Source: Corynebacterium lubricantis DSM 45231 (GTDB lineage: Bacteria; Actinomycetota; Actinomycetes; Mycobacteriales; Mycobacteriaceae). Taken from it: a stretch of 64,000 nucleotides of DNA. Location of the stretch: the NCBI RefSeq assembly GCF_000379425.1, contig NZ_KB902238.1, positions 60,201 to 124,200 on the forward strand, given 5' to 3'. The notes beneath the pieces were generated by a model. That model did not search any database. It was given only the letters and a program-made list of their open reading frames with translations, and was not told where the DNA came from. A program made the translations under genes and the position numbers. This document shows, piece by piece, positions 29,491 to 38,972 of this stretch (the stretch's first letter is position 1; each line of letters begins with the position of its first letter).

Positions 29491-32145
29491 TCAGTCGGGT
29501 GGCCGATCGAGAGACGACTCCTCTGGGGCCGACTTACTGCTGACGGACTTTTCCGCGTCTTTTGCGCGTCGCGATTTCGCGAAACGGAATAACAACACCA
29601 AGGCGAGGAAGATGGCCAGCACCCCTCCGATGGCCACTGCCCCGACCTCACCGGCGGCGGTGCGCACGGAAATCTGCACCGGCTGGGAAACGGGTTGCCC
29701 GTTTGGTGTAGCCAAGTACAGGTTGAGGTCTGTCCGCTCCCGCGAGTTGGGGATGTCAGCAGTGAGCTGAATCGTGATGGACCCCCGCGCCGGAATGCGG
29801 AGCTCGGAGGGAGTGTTCAGCGTGACGCCTTCGGGGGCTTCGTACAAGATTGTGGCATCGATAGGGAGTGGTAAGCCGTTCTCAGCAACGATGAGCAGTG
29901 GCGACGATTCCGAGGCCCGTGTGTACACGTTGCCCGGCGGGATGAGATCAACTGCATCGCGCATCTCGTTGAGGGAGTCGCGGGTGGAATTGAGTCGGTC
30001 CCTCGTCTGCGCGGTGGCTTCTGTGTAGAGGTCGGCTGATCGTCGATAAGTGAGCGATGCCGCCGAAATGAGGTCGCGCCGCAACGGCAATGTGAACCCG
30101 TAGCGCGTCAGTGCGATGGCGGAATCCGGGACCAAAAACGACGTGAGGTCGTCGGCGTACTTCGCTTGCTGGCCGATGCTGAGGATCTCGGAATCGGAGA
30201 AGACAGTGGGGTCCGGAAACGGGCTGCCGGAACTGTTCGCGGTGGGGATTGTCCCGTCTGCCGGTGGTGTGAGGTAATCCTCGAGGGTCATCGGGCGCGC
30301 AGCTTCGTCGTCCATGAGCTCGGCGATGGTATTCATGATCGAATCGGCGGTGGAGGCCTCCCACGTCGCGGGCGGATTGATCAACACCGGATTGCCGGAC
30401 GGTTCTTCGCTGGTCGCAGCTTCCTCGTCGACGGCGAGGCGAATGGCGTTGGCAGCGTTGATATTGCGCGCTTCCACGGAATCCAACGTCGCATCGGAGC
30501 GGTAGTAGACATTGGAATAGCCCGTGGTCTCCGGGGCAATCCCGGTAGAGGCGAGCGTCGATGCCAACGAGTCTTGATAGGCGACGGAAACAATGCCGTC
30601 TCCCAACTGGGCGAAGCGGTCGGTGTCGGAATTTCCCAATGTTTCACGTGAAACAGTGTTATTTGCCACGAGCACGCGCACCGTCGAGGTGGGTGCGGGG
30701 GCGACGGCCATATCCGGGTTCGGCGGCACCTCAAGCTCGAGGTTGGTGAGCTGCTCGCCTTCAACGTGTGTGGTGGCGGAGTCCTTTTTGGCTTGCTCCG
30801 CGTAGGACCTCTCCCACGCAGCCTGCATTCCACCCTGGAGGAGACCGGAGTTTTCGTGGTCGGCCCAGCCGAGAGCTGGCACAGTGGACTCGGAAACGTA
30901 TCCCGACGGAGGGATCACAACATTATCGACGACTTCGGCACCCAGGATGTCGCGCAGGGTGAAAGGTCCACGCTCGAGGGCCTCTCGGACGAGCCAGGGT
31001 GCGCCAGCATCGACGAGGGCATTCACGTCGGCGTTGGCCCACGGCAGGGCAACAACACAGTTGCCCTTGGTGATTTCAGTCAGTTGGTTCAGCCAGGCTT
31101 GGGCATCCGCTTGGCCTGCCCCAGGAGTGGAAACGAACGCATTGTCGTTATCGCCCCAGGAGTCCCGGAGGCGTTTCGGCTCCTGGGCAATGGGCGGCCG
31201 AGTCTCGGCAACGACATACCCAGCGCTCATGCGCTCCACCGTGGACACGAGTGCGGGGTCAATGGCCAGGCAGGTTGCCTCGGCGATATTCTCCCCTCCC
31301 GGTGCGGCAATGGCGTCGGCGTAGGTGTTCACCAATTCGCTGAGCCTCCCGCCGGGCGTCAGCTGGTCGGCGAGATCCTCAGAGTTCAGGATCAACTGCG
31401 GATCGTTGGGTGCATCACCGGTTTCGCCGGGGACAATGTCCGCGTCGGCGGTGATGGGATAGAGCAGACTGACATCAGCACTGCGTTGTGCCGCGGGGAC
31501 AGTTGCTTCCTGGTCTCTTGTGTTCTGGTCTCCGTCGTCGGCGGCACCCGCAGAGCGGACGGCGAGGTGGAAGCGCTCGGAGTCTAAGTGCCCTCCCCCG
31601 CCGCGAGTCAGTTCCAGCATGAGTGGATAGACCGCGGGGCCGGGAAATGGCAGCGAACCGGCGAGGGCCGGGTCGGTGTGCACCGTGATCTCTAGCTCGA
31701 CGGTTTCTCCGGGAGCGACAATTTGGTTGAAGTTTCTAGTTTCACCGGCGGTGTAATCGGTGGGTTCGGCGACACTAGCCACACGGGAGTCTGCAACCGA
31801 CGCTGAAATCGGGCCACGCCGGGGTGTTATGGAAAAACTCTCGAGCGGGGTCTCGGATGCATTCGTGATCGCGACCCTGGCCGTGAAATCAGCATTTGGA
31901 GCCAGGGTATCGGGAGCGTCGACCACGTCGATGGTGATGCCCTCGACGCCGTCGTTCGGGCGAATATTTGGGTTCGCCCACTCAGATGCGACTGAGGCAT
32001 TGTCAGGCGGGGTCGGAACCGGCAGGGCCTGTGCGACGGGAGCTGTGCTTAATGTTGCCACCGCGCTCACTGCAACCGTCGTGGTGGTGGCCAAGACCGT
32101 GCAGACACTTCTCCCTAGGCGTTGCAGACCAGAGAAGCGGGTCAC
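29491..32145 (-). CDS. Secreted membrane-anchored protein, DUF6049-like
   Basis: The 884-residue protein has a signal peptide (basic start, then [18 protein letters not shown], cleavage probably after AQALP). A large extracellular part follows, with N-terminal Ig-like or DUF6049-type repeats ([20 protein letters not shown]). It ends in a C-terminal membrane helix ([20 protein letters not shown]) and a short basic tail. A homologous gene lies next to murJ in mycobacteria, suggesting a cell-envelope role, but the function is unknown. It overlaps the NUDIX gene by four bases and precedes murJ by 63 bases. A perfect parS site is embedded in it and encodes VSRET at residues 498-502. Confidence 0.8.
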   Translation of the reverse strand: MTRFSGLQRLGRSVCTVLATTTTVAVSAVATLSTAPVAQALPVPTPPDNASVASEWANPNIRPNDGVEGITIDVVDAPDTLAPNADFTARVAITNASETPLESFSITPRRGPISASVADSRVASVAEPTDYTAGETRNFNQIVAPGETVELEITVHTDPALAGSLPFPGPAVYPLMLELTRGGGGHLDSERFHLAVRSAGAADDGDQNTRDQEATVPAAQRSADVSLLYPITADADIVPGETGDAPNDPQLILNSEDLADQLTPGGRLSELVNTYADAIAAPGGENIAEATCLAIDPALVSTVERMSAGYVVAETRPPIAQEPKRLRDSWGDNDNAFVSTPGAGQADAQAWLNQLTEITKGNCVVALPWANADVNALVDAGAPWLVREALERGPFTLRDILGAEVVDNVVIPPSGYVSESTVPALGWADHENSGLLQGGMQAAWERSYAEQAKKDSATTHVEGEQLTNLELEVPPNPDMAVAPAPTSTVRVLVANNTVSRETLGNSDTDRFAQLGDGIVSVAYQDSLASTLASTGIAPETTGYSNVYYRSDATLDSVEARNINAANAIRLAVDEEAATSEEPSGNPVLINPPATWEASTADSIMNTIAELMDDEAARPMTLEDYLTPPADGTIPTANSSGSPFPDPTVFSDSEILSIGQQAKYADDLTSFLVPDSAIALTRYGFTLPLRRDLISAASLTYRRSADLYTEATAQTRDRLNSTRDSLNEMRDAVDLIPPGNVYTRASESSPLLIVAENGLPLPIDATILYEAPEGVTLNTPSELRIPARGSITIQLTADIPNSRERTDLNLYLATPNGQPVSQPVQISVRTAAGEVGAVAIGGVLAIFLALVLLFRFAKSRRAKDAEKSVSSKSAPEESSLDRPPD
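30640..30655. other. parS site 1 (perfect), inside the DUF6049-like gene
   Basis: TGTTTCACGTGAAACA is the consensus ParB-binding centromere site. It lies within coding sequence and is read on the minus strand as VSRET (residues 498-502). It is the parS site nearest to parAB in this window. Confidence 0.95.
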
Positions 32146-33203
32146 CGAGGTGTCGCCCTTCCGGCCTCATGTTCCTTTCTGGCCAGCTCGGGCATTTGAT
32201 CGAATGCTAGGCGAGCTAGTTTTCGTTCATCCGCATATGCCAGATGCTCGATGAGTTGATCGACCGGGACCCACGACACTTCGGTGACTTCCGGGTCCTC
32301 GTCGTTAAGCTCGCCATCGACGAAGCGCAAGAGATTATGGTGCACCGTCTTATGTATGCGTACTCCATCGGACACAAACCAGTAGTCAATGGTGCCCAAC
32401 GTGGAAAATGCCTCACCGTAAATACCGGTTTCTTCCCAGACTTCCCGCTCGGCGGTTTGCCATTCGTGTTCGCCCGGTTCAACATGGCCCTTCGGCATGG
32501 ACCAGAGCAGTCGTCCCCGACGGTCAAGGCGACCGATCAGAGCGACGTAGATGCGCGATAGGTCCACAGAGTTATCGGGGCGCACGGCTTCCGCCATTCC
32601 AGAGACAACCAGACCACCCGCCGAGGTCTCGTCGCGCGTCTCCATCCGAGGACTGGCGTTATATTGCCGCTTCCGGTTGGCGCTATTGCGGGAATTCCTG
32701 CTCTGGCCTCCGCGGCTATTGCGCTTCCGATTCTGCGTGTTCTTCTGCGAGCCCTTTTGCTGCGCGGTGCTGGACTTGCCCGACTTCGTGGCGGACCCAG
32801 ACCCAGAACCGGAACCGGACCCAGACGCAGAAGTAGAGGACGCGTTGTTATTGGTCGAATTCGTCGTGGAACCGGTTGCCGAGCTCGACGAGGAACGCCG
32901 ACGGCCCCTCCTGCGCCGGGACCGTCGTTGCTGACCCTGCTCACCATTGTTCTGTGCCTTCTGCTCAGACGATGCTGAAGCAGCGGCACCTGAACCAGAG
33001 CCAGACTGCCCACCTTCTACCGAAGTCTTATTCTCCGACTTGTTGTGAGCATTGTTCTGGGTCTTGTTCTGGTGATTTCCGGCAGGCCGACGTGAACGCC
33101 GGCGCCTCCTGCGTCGACGCTCTCCCGAGTCTTCACCCTGGGGCGTGCGGTGGCTCGCTCCACCGCCTTCAGATGCGGTGGGTGGCCGAGTAGTGTCAGT
33201 CAT
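32142..33203 (-). CDS. NUDIX hydrolase with long disordered basic N-terminus
   Basis: The 353-residue protein has a C-terminal NUDIX domain (about residues 195-345). The complete box is [14 protein letters not shown] followed by REVWEETGI (form GX5EX7REUXEEXGU). The first roughly 185 residues are low-complexity, with arginine blocks ([22 protein letters not shown]), Asn/Gln runs and Ser-Gly repeats, suggesting RNA or DNA contact. The mycobacterial counterpart in this position is MutT4, which hydrolyses oxidised or other nucleotides; I do not recall such an extension there. The ATG at 33203 (MTDTTRPP) is chosen; frames further upstream would run into pcnA. It starts the operon with DUF6049 and murJ and is divergent from pcnA. 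Confidence 0.88.
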   Translation of the reverse strand: MTDTTRPPTASEGGGASHRTPQGEDSGERRRRRRRRSRRPAGNHQNKTQNNAHNKSENKTSVEGGQSGSGSGAAASASSEQKAQNNGEQGQQRRSRRRRGRRRSSSSSATGSTTNSTNNNASSTSASGSGSGSGSGSATKSGKSSTAQQKGSQKNTQNRKRNSRGGQSRNSRNSANRKRQYNASPRMETRDETSAGGLVVSGMAEAVRPDNSVDLSRIYVALIGRLDRRGRLLWSMPKGHVEPGEHEWQTAEREVWEETGIYGEAFSTLGTIDYWFVSDGVRIHKTVHHNLLRFVDGELNDEDPEVTEVSWVPVDQLIEHLAYADERKLARLAFDQMPELARKEHEAGRATPR

Positions 33204-33288
33204 GTTCCGCTTATCGTATCGTTCCCACACATGTTTGTGGTATTTTGACGTGCCGATTCTTCCCACAGGTAATGTATTAGCGGTGAGT

Positions 33289-34779
33289 ATGTCTGAGAAT
33301 CCCCGCAACCAACTGCAATTCCTCTCAAATGAACATTCAGAAGAGATCAAGCAGGTGTTTTCGCGTGCAAATTCGACGATAGAGAGCTTGGGGGGGTTGC
33401 TGACTCCCCTGGTGCAAAAATTCCAGGAGCGCGGCGAGTCCTTATATCTTGTTGGCGGTCCAGTGCGCGACGCATTTTTGGGACGCATGGGCAACGATCT
33501 TGACTTCACTACCTCCGCGCGCCCAGACGTGGTGTACGAGATCCTAGAAGAGTGGGGCGAGACGGTCTGGGACACGGGCATCGAATACGGCACCGTGTCC
33601 ACGGTCAAAGAGGGCCAGCTGATCGAGATTACGACCTTCCGCGCCGACCTTTATAACGGTGTGACACGCAACCCCGAGGTCACTTTCGGCGACACCATCG
33701 AGGGTGACCTCGTGCGCCGCGATTTCAAGTGCAACGCAATGGCGTTCAAGCTTTCGCTTATCGACGAGGCGTTTACCTGGGACTTCGTCGATCCAGTGGG
33801 AGGCCTCAACGATTTAATCAACAAATGGTTGGACACCCCCCAGGAACCCGAGATCAGTTTCCGAGACGATCCGCTGCGTATGTTGCGTGCGGCTCGCTTC
33901 GTCTCTCAGCTTGGGTTCCGCGTCTCCGATCGGGTCTTCAAGGCGCTGCACGACATGGCCAGTGAAATCGAGCGCATCACCGTCGAGCGCATCCAGGCCG
34001 AGCTGGACAAGCTCATGCTCGGTGCTGCCCCGTGGGACGGTATCGACTTGTTGGTTCAGACCGGCCTTGCAGATTACGTGCTACCCGAAGTCGCCGCCTT
34101 GCAGATGACCCCGGATGAGCACATGCAGCACAAGGACGTCTACGTGCATTCGCTCACCGTGCTGCGCCAAGCTATTGAGCGCGAGGACGACGGTCCGGAC
34201 CTCGTGCTGCGGTGGGCAGCCCTGCTACACGATATTGGCAAGCCCGACACGCGTGCCAAAAAGGAAGGTGGCGGTGTGACGTTCCACCACCATGAGGTCG
34301 TCGGTGCGAAACTTGCCCGCAAGCGTCTCAAGCAGCTCCGTTTTTCCAAGGCAGCCACCCAAGATATTGGGCAGCTCGTATTCCTTCACATGCGTTTCCA
34401 CGGATTCGGTGAAGGTCAGTGGACGGATTCGGCCGTTCGTCGTTACGTGAATGACGCCGGGGACCTGCTCCCCCGCCTGCACAAACTGGTCCGCGCCGAC
34501 TCGACGACCAGAAACCCGAAGAAGGCGGCGCGACTGCAGCGCACCTACGACCATCTCGAAGAGCGCATCGCAGAAATCGAGGAGAAGGAAGACCTCGCCA
34601 AGGTGCGTCCCGACCTTGACGGCAATGAAATCATGGAGATCCTTGGCGTGAAGCCCGGACCCGAGGTCGGCAAGGCGTGGGCGTTCCTCAAGGAGCTGCG
34701 CCTGGAGCGTGGGCCTTTGGGGCGCGAGGAGGCTATAGCGGAATTGAAGAAATGGTGGGAAGGTGAGAAAGATGACTGA
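33289..34779 (+). CDS. pcnA: CCA-adding tRNA nucleotidyltransferase
   Basis: The 496-residue enzyme adds or repairs the CCA end of tRNA. The nucleotidyltransferase core has [15 protein letters not shown] and NDLDFTT (metal-binding DxD) near residues 50-70. These are followed by [12 protein letters not shown] and [15 protein letters not shown]-terminal HD domain ([11 protein letters not shown], about residue 312) suggests an added phosphohydrolase activity. The ATG at 33289 is preferred; a GTG six bases earlier is possible. It overlaps the next gene by eight bases. The family is class II, and the actinobacterial gene is often named pcnA. Confidence 0.93.
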   Translation: MSENPRNQLQFLSNEHSEEIKQVFSRANSTIESLGGLLTPLVQKFQERGESLYLVGGPVRDAFLGRMGNDLDFTTSARPDVVYEILEEWGETVWDTGIEYGTVSTVKEGQLIEITTFRADLYNGVTRNPEVTFGDTIEGDLVRRDFKCNAMAFKLSLIDEAFTWDFVDPVGGLNDLINKWLDTPQEPEISFRDDPLRMLRAARFVSQLGFRVSDRVFKALHDMASEIERITVERIQAELDKLMLGAAPWDGIDLLVQTGLADYVLPEVAALQMTPDEHMQHKDVYVHSLTVLRQAIEREDDGPDLVLRWAALLHDIGKPDTRAKKEGGGVTFHHHEVVGAKLARKRLKQLRFSKAATQDIGQLVFLHMRFHGFGEGQWTDSAVRRYVNDAGDLLPRLHKLVRADSTTRNPKKAARLQRTYDHLEERIAEIEEKEDLAKVRPDLDGNEIMEILGVKPGPEVGKAWAFLKELRLERGPLGREEAIAELKKWWEGEKDD

Positions 34780-35380
34780 GAACTATTTTGCGGATCGGTT
34801 ATTTAACGCGTTAGAGAAGGAAGAGCCGTCCTCGGGAATGCTCTTAGTTGCGGCACCGGGCATGCCCTCGCCCGAGTTTGCGCGCAGCGTCGTTTTGATC
34901 ATCGAGCATTCCGAGGCGTACACGTTTGGCGTGACGCTCACCCAGCGCAGTGATATCGCCGTGTACAACGTGCTTCCCGAGTGGCTGCCCGCGGTGGCAA
35001 AGCCGCAGGCGTTTTATGTCGGAGGCCCAGTGGCTCCTCAGTCCGCGGTCGGTGTGGGAGTGACGAAACCGGATGTCGTGATCGACGAGCATCCTGAGTT
35101 CACACGCCTGGCAAACCGGCTCGTCCACGTCGATCTGCGCTCCAAGCCTCACGATGTTGTGGAGTATCTCGACGGGATGCGCATCTTCGCCGGCTATTCG
35201 GAGTGGGCACCCGGTCAGCTCGACGCAGAGATCGACCGGGGCGACTGGTACGTTGCTCCGGCGCTCCCGGGCGACGTGGTTGCGGCCGGAAGCTCGGATC
35301 TGTGGGGCGACGTGCTTCGTCGTCAGCAAATGCCCTTGCCGCTGTTTTCCACCTTCCCGGTCAACGTGGAGGACAATTAA
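34772..35380 (+). CDS. YqgE/AlgH-family protein
   Basis: The 202-residue protein carries the YqgE signature: SGMLLVAAPGMPSPEFARSV near the N-terminus, VVLIIEHSEAYTFGVTLTQR, FYVGGPVAPQ, and RIFAGYSEWAPGQLDAEI with GDWYVAP. The family is widely conserved, but its biochemical role is unsettled. The ATG at 34772 follows GGGAAGG; a GTG at 34763 would add three residues. It overlaps pcnA by eight bases and azlC by one base (TAATG), so these genes form one transcription unit. Confidence 0.9.
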   Translation: MTENYFADRLFNALEKEEPSSGMLLVAAPGMPSPEFARSVVLIIEHSEAYTFGVTLTQRSDIAVYNVLPEWLPAVAKPQAFYVGGPVAPQSAVGVGVTKPDVVIDEHPEFTRLANRLVHVDLRSKPHDVVEYLDGMRIFAGYSEWAPGQLDAEIDRGDWYVAPALPGDVVAAGSSDLWGDVLRRQQMPLPLFSTFPVNVEDN

Positions 35381-36138
35381 TGGCACCTTCCCCCGAACCT
35401 AGGAAACCTAGTGAATCGCGTACAACCACCCTTAACGAGGTGAAGTTAGGGGTCAAGGACACCCTCGTCGCTGGAATCGGGCTGGTCCCGCTCGGCCTCG
35501 CTTTCGGACTACTGATGACTCAGTCGGGATTCGCTTGGTGGTGGACCCCGATTTTTTCCATTGTTATCTACGCAGGCTCAATGGAGTTTCTGGCCATTAA
35601 CATGGTCACCTCGGGTGTCGGTCCGGTCTCCGCCGCCATCACTGGTTTCATGGTGAACTTCCGACATATCTTCTACGGTCTGACATTTCCACGCCACCGC
35701 ATTAAGTCCAGGCTGGGTCGGGCATATTCGACTTACGCGCTTACCGACGAGTCATACGGCATCGTCTCGGCCCTCGATGCCAAGGAACCCATCTCTGGCA
35801 CACGAGCACTAACCATCCAGATCGTGTGCCAATCCCTGTGGGCGATTCCGGGCATCATCGGCGGTCTCGTGGGCGAGATCATCCCCGCAGGACTCGAAGG
35901 CATGGACTTCGCGCTTACGGCACTCTTCGTCGTCCTGGCGTGGGATAGCTTCCAGAACAACAAGGATTACTCGCTGCCTTTCATCGCGGCGACGCTCGCT
36001 GTGATCGTGGGAATCTTCTTCCCGAACTCCATCCTTATCATCGCGCTGTTGGCGTATTTCGCGATCCTGTTGGTGCGCTACCTCTCCCCGCGTATCGACG
36101 ATTTACTGACCTGGCGCGCGAAGGGAGACAGGATTTAG
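35380..36138 (+). CDS. azlC: AzlC-family branched-chain amino acid exporter, large subunit (BrnF-like)
   Basis: The 252-residue membrane protein has about seven hydrophobic segments. The family stretches are LVAGIGLVPLGLAFGLLM, IYAGSMEFLAINMV, FMVNFRHIFYGLTFP and DESYGIVSALD. In C. glutamicum the related BrnFE pair exports branched-chain amino acids and methionine. Its size (251 residues) is close, but BrnFE there lies elsewhere next to lrp, so this may be a relocated or second AzlCD system. Translation starts at the ATG overlapping the yqgE stop; a much longer reading from 35203 is a frame artefact. Confidence 0.87.
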   Translation: MAPSPEPRKPSESRTTTLNEVKLGVKDTLVAGIGLVPLGLAFGLLMTQSGFAWWWTPIFSIVIYAGSMEFLAINMVTSGVGPVSAAITGFMVNFRHIFYGLTFPRHRIKSRLGRAYSTYALTDESYGIVSALDAKEPISGTRALTIQIVCQSLWAIPGIIGGLVGEIIPAGLEGMDFALTALFVVLAWDSFQNNKDYSLPFIAATLAVIVGIFFPNSILIIALLAYFAILLVRYLSPRIDDLLTWRAKGDRI

Positions 36139-36480
36139 ATGTACGGACTTCCCGAGGGAGTCACGCTCTCCATGGTGGCCGCAGTCCTGATTCCCGTTGC
36201 GATCGTCACCGTGCTGCTTCGCGCGCTGCCCTTCCCCTTCCTGAAGTTCTTCAAGGGTAACCAGTTCATCGGGTTGCTCGGGCGCATGATGCCGGTTGGT
36301 GTCATGGTAGTGCTTGTGGTGTACACGCTGTTTGGACAGGTGTCCGCTCCTGGCGGCATCGTGTCGTCGTTAATTGGCGTTGCTGTGACCCTGCTCCTGC
36401 ATTGGTGGAAGAAGGACTCGGGTCTGTCCATCCTGGGTGGAACCGCTGTGTATATGGTGCTTGTGAATCTCGTGTTTTAA
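36139..36480 (+). CDS. azlD: AzlD-family branched-chain amino acid exporter, small subunit (BrnE-like)
   Basis: The 113-residue protein has four hydrophobic segments. The family stretch is VTVLLRALPFPFLKFFKGNQFIGLLGRMMPVGVMVVLVVYTLF. AzlD proteins pair with AzlC to form an amino acid exporter. The ATG follows the azlC stop with no gap. A strong terminator hairpin lies 15 bases after the stop. Confidence 0.87.
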   Translation: MYGLPEGVTLSMVAAVLIPVAIVTVLLRALPFPFLKFFKGNQFIGLLGRMMPVGVMVVLVVYTLFGQVSAPGGIVSSLIGVAVTLLLHWWKKDSGLSILGGTAVYMVLVNLVF

Positions 36481-36495
36481 GCTCTCGGAACAAGC

Positions 36496-36531
36496 AAAGG
36501 CCGCTGCGCATTCAAATGCGAAGCGGCCTTT
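36496..36531. terminator. Bidirectional terminator after azlD
   Basis: AAAGGCCGC (36496-36504) pairs with GCGGCCTTT (36523-36531). An inner stem (GCGCATT with AATGCG) extends it. It separates azlD from the convergent small gene ending at 36562. Confidence 0.85.
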
Positions 36532-36561
36532 ATGCTGCCTTATATGGGCGCTCAAGCTGCG

Positions 36562-36876
36562 TTAAAGCTGCGGGAACTTCACCCGCGTCTCTTCCCACAA
36601 GCCCTCAAATTCGTCGGCGGTGAGGCGTTGGGCCTCGATGTTCTCAAACTGATCGTAGGTGTCTGGGTGAGGCACTTGCTCTAGTGGCTCATTCGCCTGG
36701 CCCACGATCTTCCCGTCGGTAAACGCTCCCATGATGGTTTCATCCGGTGCTAGCTCGATCATGCGGACCATGATGCAGGCCTGCGCTGAGACCTCCTCGA
36801 GCTCAGCGATGGTGATCAGCGTGCCTGCGCCGGGTACGTCGAGTGTGGTGCGGACATAATGTTTCACGTGAAACAT
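36562..36876 (-). CDS. Small protein of unknown function, start overlaps parS
   Basis: The frame encodes 104 residues if the ATG at 36876 is used, or 101 from the GTG at 36867. The GTG has the better spacing to the AGGAG (36877-36881), because the ATG follows it directly. The sequence has a small domain-like core: GTLITIAELEEVSAQACIMV, RMIELAPDETIMGAFTDGKI and a C-terminal RLTADEFEGLWEETRVKF. I do not recognise the family. It begins nine bases after the BASS transporter gene and is probably cotranscribed with it. The parS site at 36860-36875 overlaps its first codons (MFHVKH). Confidence 0.6.
   Translation of the reverse strand: MFHVKHYVRTTLDVPGAGTLITIAELEEVSAQACIMVRMIELAPDETIMGAFTDGKIVGQANEPLEQVPHPDTYDQFENIEAQRLTADEFEGLWEETRVKFPQL
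36860..36875. other. parS site 2 (perfect)
   Basis: TGTTTCACGTGAAACA lies at the start of the small gene ending at 36562. It is read as FHVKH if the ATG at 36876 is the start. Confidence 0.95.
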
Positions 36877-36884
36877 CTCCTCTT

Positions 36885-37862
36885 TTATGCTTTGGATTGT
36901 TCTGCTTCTCGGCCATAGCGCGCGGCGAGCCACGAGCACATCATCAGCTGTACCTGGTGGAAAATCATCAGCGGCAAGATCAGAAGGCCAAGGGATGCTC
37001 CTCCAAAGATAACCGATGCCATGGGCAGGCCGGTGGCGAGCGACTTCTTCGTTCCACAGAACTCGATGGCGATGCGGTCCTTGCGGTTGAAACCGAGCCT
37101 CTCGGCAACGAAGCGGGTGAGCCACAGCATGAAGGCCACCAGCACGACCGAGAAGACGATGAGGAAGAGGATCTCCCAGACGGTGACCTGCTGCCACACT
37201 CCCCCGACCATGCCAGCGGAGAAGGCTGAGTAGACCACCATGGTGATCGAGCCGCGGTCGACGATCTTCGTGGCCTTGTTTGCTGCGGCACCCTTGATAG
37301 CCGGGAAAATGGCCCGGCCGATCTGGCCCAGGATAAATGGCAGGAGCAGCAGGAGCGCGATGTCGAGGAAGACCTGGCCATCGATCTGAATGCTGTCGCC
37401 GGTGCCCATCAACAGCATCACGAGAAGCGGGGTGAGGAAGACGCCGGCGAGGCTGGAGAGCGAGGCCGCCACGATGGCGCCCGAGATGTTGCCTTTTGCA
37501 ATCGAGGTGAACGCAACTGAGGACTGGACCGTGGAGGGTACCAGGGTAAGGAAGAGGATTCCGCGGTACATTTCCTCGCCAATGAGGTTGCTGAGCGGCT
37601 GCAGGAGCACGCCGACGATCGGATAGATCATGAACGTGAAAGCCAGGATAGTGAGATGGAGCCTCCAGTGCATCACGCCGTTGAGGGCTTCTCGGGTGGA
37701 CAGGCGGGCACCGTAGAGGAAGAACAACAAAGCGATGGCAATATTCGTCGCGATGCTGAACCACTCGGCGAACTGCCCGCGGGCCGGAAGAATTATGGCG
37801 ACGATGACCGCCACGATAATGAGGACGATTAAGGGATCAGTCCTTTTCAATCTTGAGAGCAT
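36885..37862 (-). CDS. Bile acid:sodium symporter (BASS) family transporter, YfeH-like
   Basis: The 325-residue protein has about ten membrane helices. Recognisable stretches are IALLFFLYGARLSTREAL, LVPSTVQSSVAFTSIAKGN and FCGTKKSLATGLPMASVIFG, typical of the YfeH/SLC10A7 branch of BASS transporters. The substrate cannot be inferred. It is divergent from the OYE gene (start codons 23 bases apart) and is followed by a small unknown gene on the same strand. Confidence 0.85.
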   Translation of the reverse strand: MLSRLKRTDPLIVLIIVAVIVAIILPARGQFAEWFSIATNIAIALLFFLYGARLSTREALNGVMHWRLHLTILAFTFMIYPIVGVLLQPLSNLIGEEMYRGILFLTLVPSTVQSSVAFTSIAKGNISGAIVAASLSSLAGVFLTPLLVMLLMGTGDSIQIDGQVFLDIALLLLLPFILGQIGRAIFPAIKGAAANKATKIVDRGSITMVVYSAFSAGMVGGVWQQVTVWEILFLIVFSVVLVAFMLWLTRFVAERLGFNRKDRIAIEFCGTKKSLATGLPMASVIFGGASLGLLILPLMIFHQVQLMMCSWLAARYGREAEQSKA

Positions 37863-37885
37863 GCCCCGAGTCTATTGTGGAACCC

Positions 37886-38968
37886 ATGACCTCACCAAAG
37901 CTTTCCGAATCTATTTCCCTGCGCGGCCTCACCGTACGCAACCGGATCTGGGTTTCGCCGATGTGCCAATATCACGTGCGGGACGAGGACGGCATCCCCG
38001 AGATGTGGCACCAGGTGCACTACGGCGGGCTAGCCAACGGGGGCTTCGGCATGGTCATGGCCGAGGCAACCGGAGTCGTGCCTGAGGGTCGCATCTCTCC
38101 CCGCTGTACCGGGATCTGGTTGGATGCGCACACGGAGGCGTGGCGCCCCATTGTCAGCTTTGTCCATGAGCAGGGCGCCAGCATGGGCATCCAGCTCAAC
38201 CACGCGGGGCGCAAGGCCTCCACGGTGCCGATGCTTCCCAACATGAATGCGCGCGGCACCGTTCCGCCGGAGCAGGGCGGCTGGGTCGCAGCGGGTCCCT
38301 CCCCCATCGCCGCGCGCGGCCAGGCTGAGCCCCGCGCCATGAGCACCAACGAGGTGCGCGCACTCCCCGGGCAGTTCGCCGCGGCCGCTCAGCGGGCCGT
38401 GGATGCGGGCTTCGACACCGTGGAAGTCCACGCGGCGCACGGCTACCTTCTGCATCAGTTCCTCTCCCCTTTGAGCAATACGCGTGACGACGACTACGGC
38501 GGCTCCTTTGCCAATCGCACCCGACTGACCCGCGAGGTTGTCCAAGCCGTGCGCGACACCATCCCCGAGCAGATGCCGTTGCTTCTGCGCATCTCCGCTA
38601 CCGACTGGGCGGAAGGCGGCTGGGCACTCGAGGAAACAGTCGAACTCGCCGCCCAACTCCGCGACTTGGGTGTCGACCTCATCGACGTCTCCACCGGCGG
38701 CAACGTGCACGCGCAGATTCCCGTCGGTCCCGCCTACCAAGTCCCTTTCGCATCGGCTGTACGCAAGGCAGGGATTCCCACGGGCGCCGTCGGCATGATC
38801 ACCGATGCGCAGCAAGCAGAGCAGGTGCTTGTCGACGAGCACGCCGACGTAGTTCTTTTAGGCCGCGAAGCCCTCCGCATGCCCACCTGGCCGATTCATG
38901 CCTTAAAAGATTTAGGGGCAGAGCGCGACGCTCTGCCCTTCCCCGATTCTTATTTCCGAGCGTGGTAG
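37886..38968 (+). CDS. Old yellow enzyme family NADPH:flavin oxidoreductase (YqjM-like)
   Basis: The 360-residue TIM-barrel FMN enzyme reduces activated C=C bonds with NAD(P)H. The motif SPMCQY with Cys27 marks the thermophilic-like (YqjM) subclass. Further motifs are QLNHAGRKAS, VEVHAAHGYLLHQFLSP and NTRDDDYGGS. The ATG at 37886 is chosen because a -10 hexamer TATTGT (37873-37878) is seven bases upstream, suggesting a leaderless transcript; an upstream in-frame start at 37853 would lie in the promoter. A strong hairpin overlaps its last codons. It converges with the ABC permease gene, four bases apart. Confidence 0.9.
   Translation: MTSPKLSESISLRGLTVRNRIWVSPMCQYHVRDEDGIPEMWHQVHYGGLANGGFGMVMAEATGVVPEGRISPRCTGIWLDAHTEAWRPIVSFVHEQGASMGIQLNHAGRKASTVPMLPNMNARGTVPPEQGGWVAAGPSPIAARGQAEPRAMSTNEVRALPGQFAAAAQRAVDAGFDTVEVHAAHGYLLHQFLSPLSNTRDDDYGGSFANRTRLTREVVQAVRDTIPEQMPLLLRISATDWAEGGWALEETVELAAQLRDLGVDLIDVSTGGNVHAQIPVGPAYQVPFASAVRKAGIPTGAVGMITDAQQAEQVLVDEHADVVLLGREALRMPTWPIHALKDLGAERDALPFPDSYFRAW
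38916..38938. terminator. Terminator hairpin inside the 3' end of the OYE gene
   Basis: GGGCAGAGCG and its exact reverse complement are separated by three bases (CGA). The hairpin lies about 30 bases before the OYE stop, within codons for AERDALP, and is followed by TTCCCCGATTCTTATTTCC. Since only four bases separate the convergent genes, it may have been placed inside the coding sequence. Confidence 0.55.
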
Positions 38969-38972
38969 GTAA

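Noticed and set aside
36876..37764. Upstream extension of the small gene at 36562 into the BASS gene
   Set aside because: The extension is a shadow frame of the transporter gene; the ATG/GTG at the parS site is the reasonable start.
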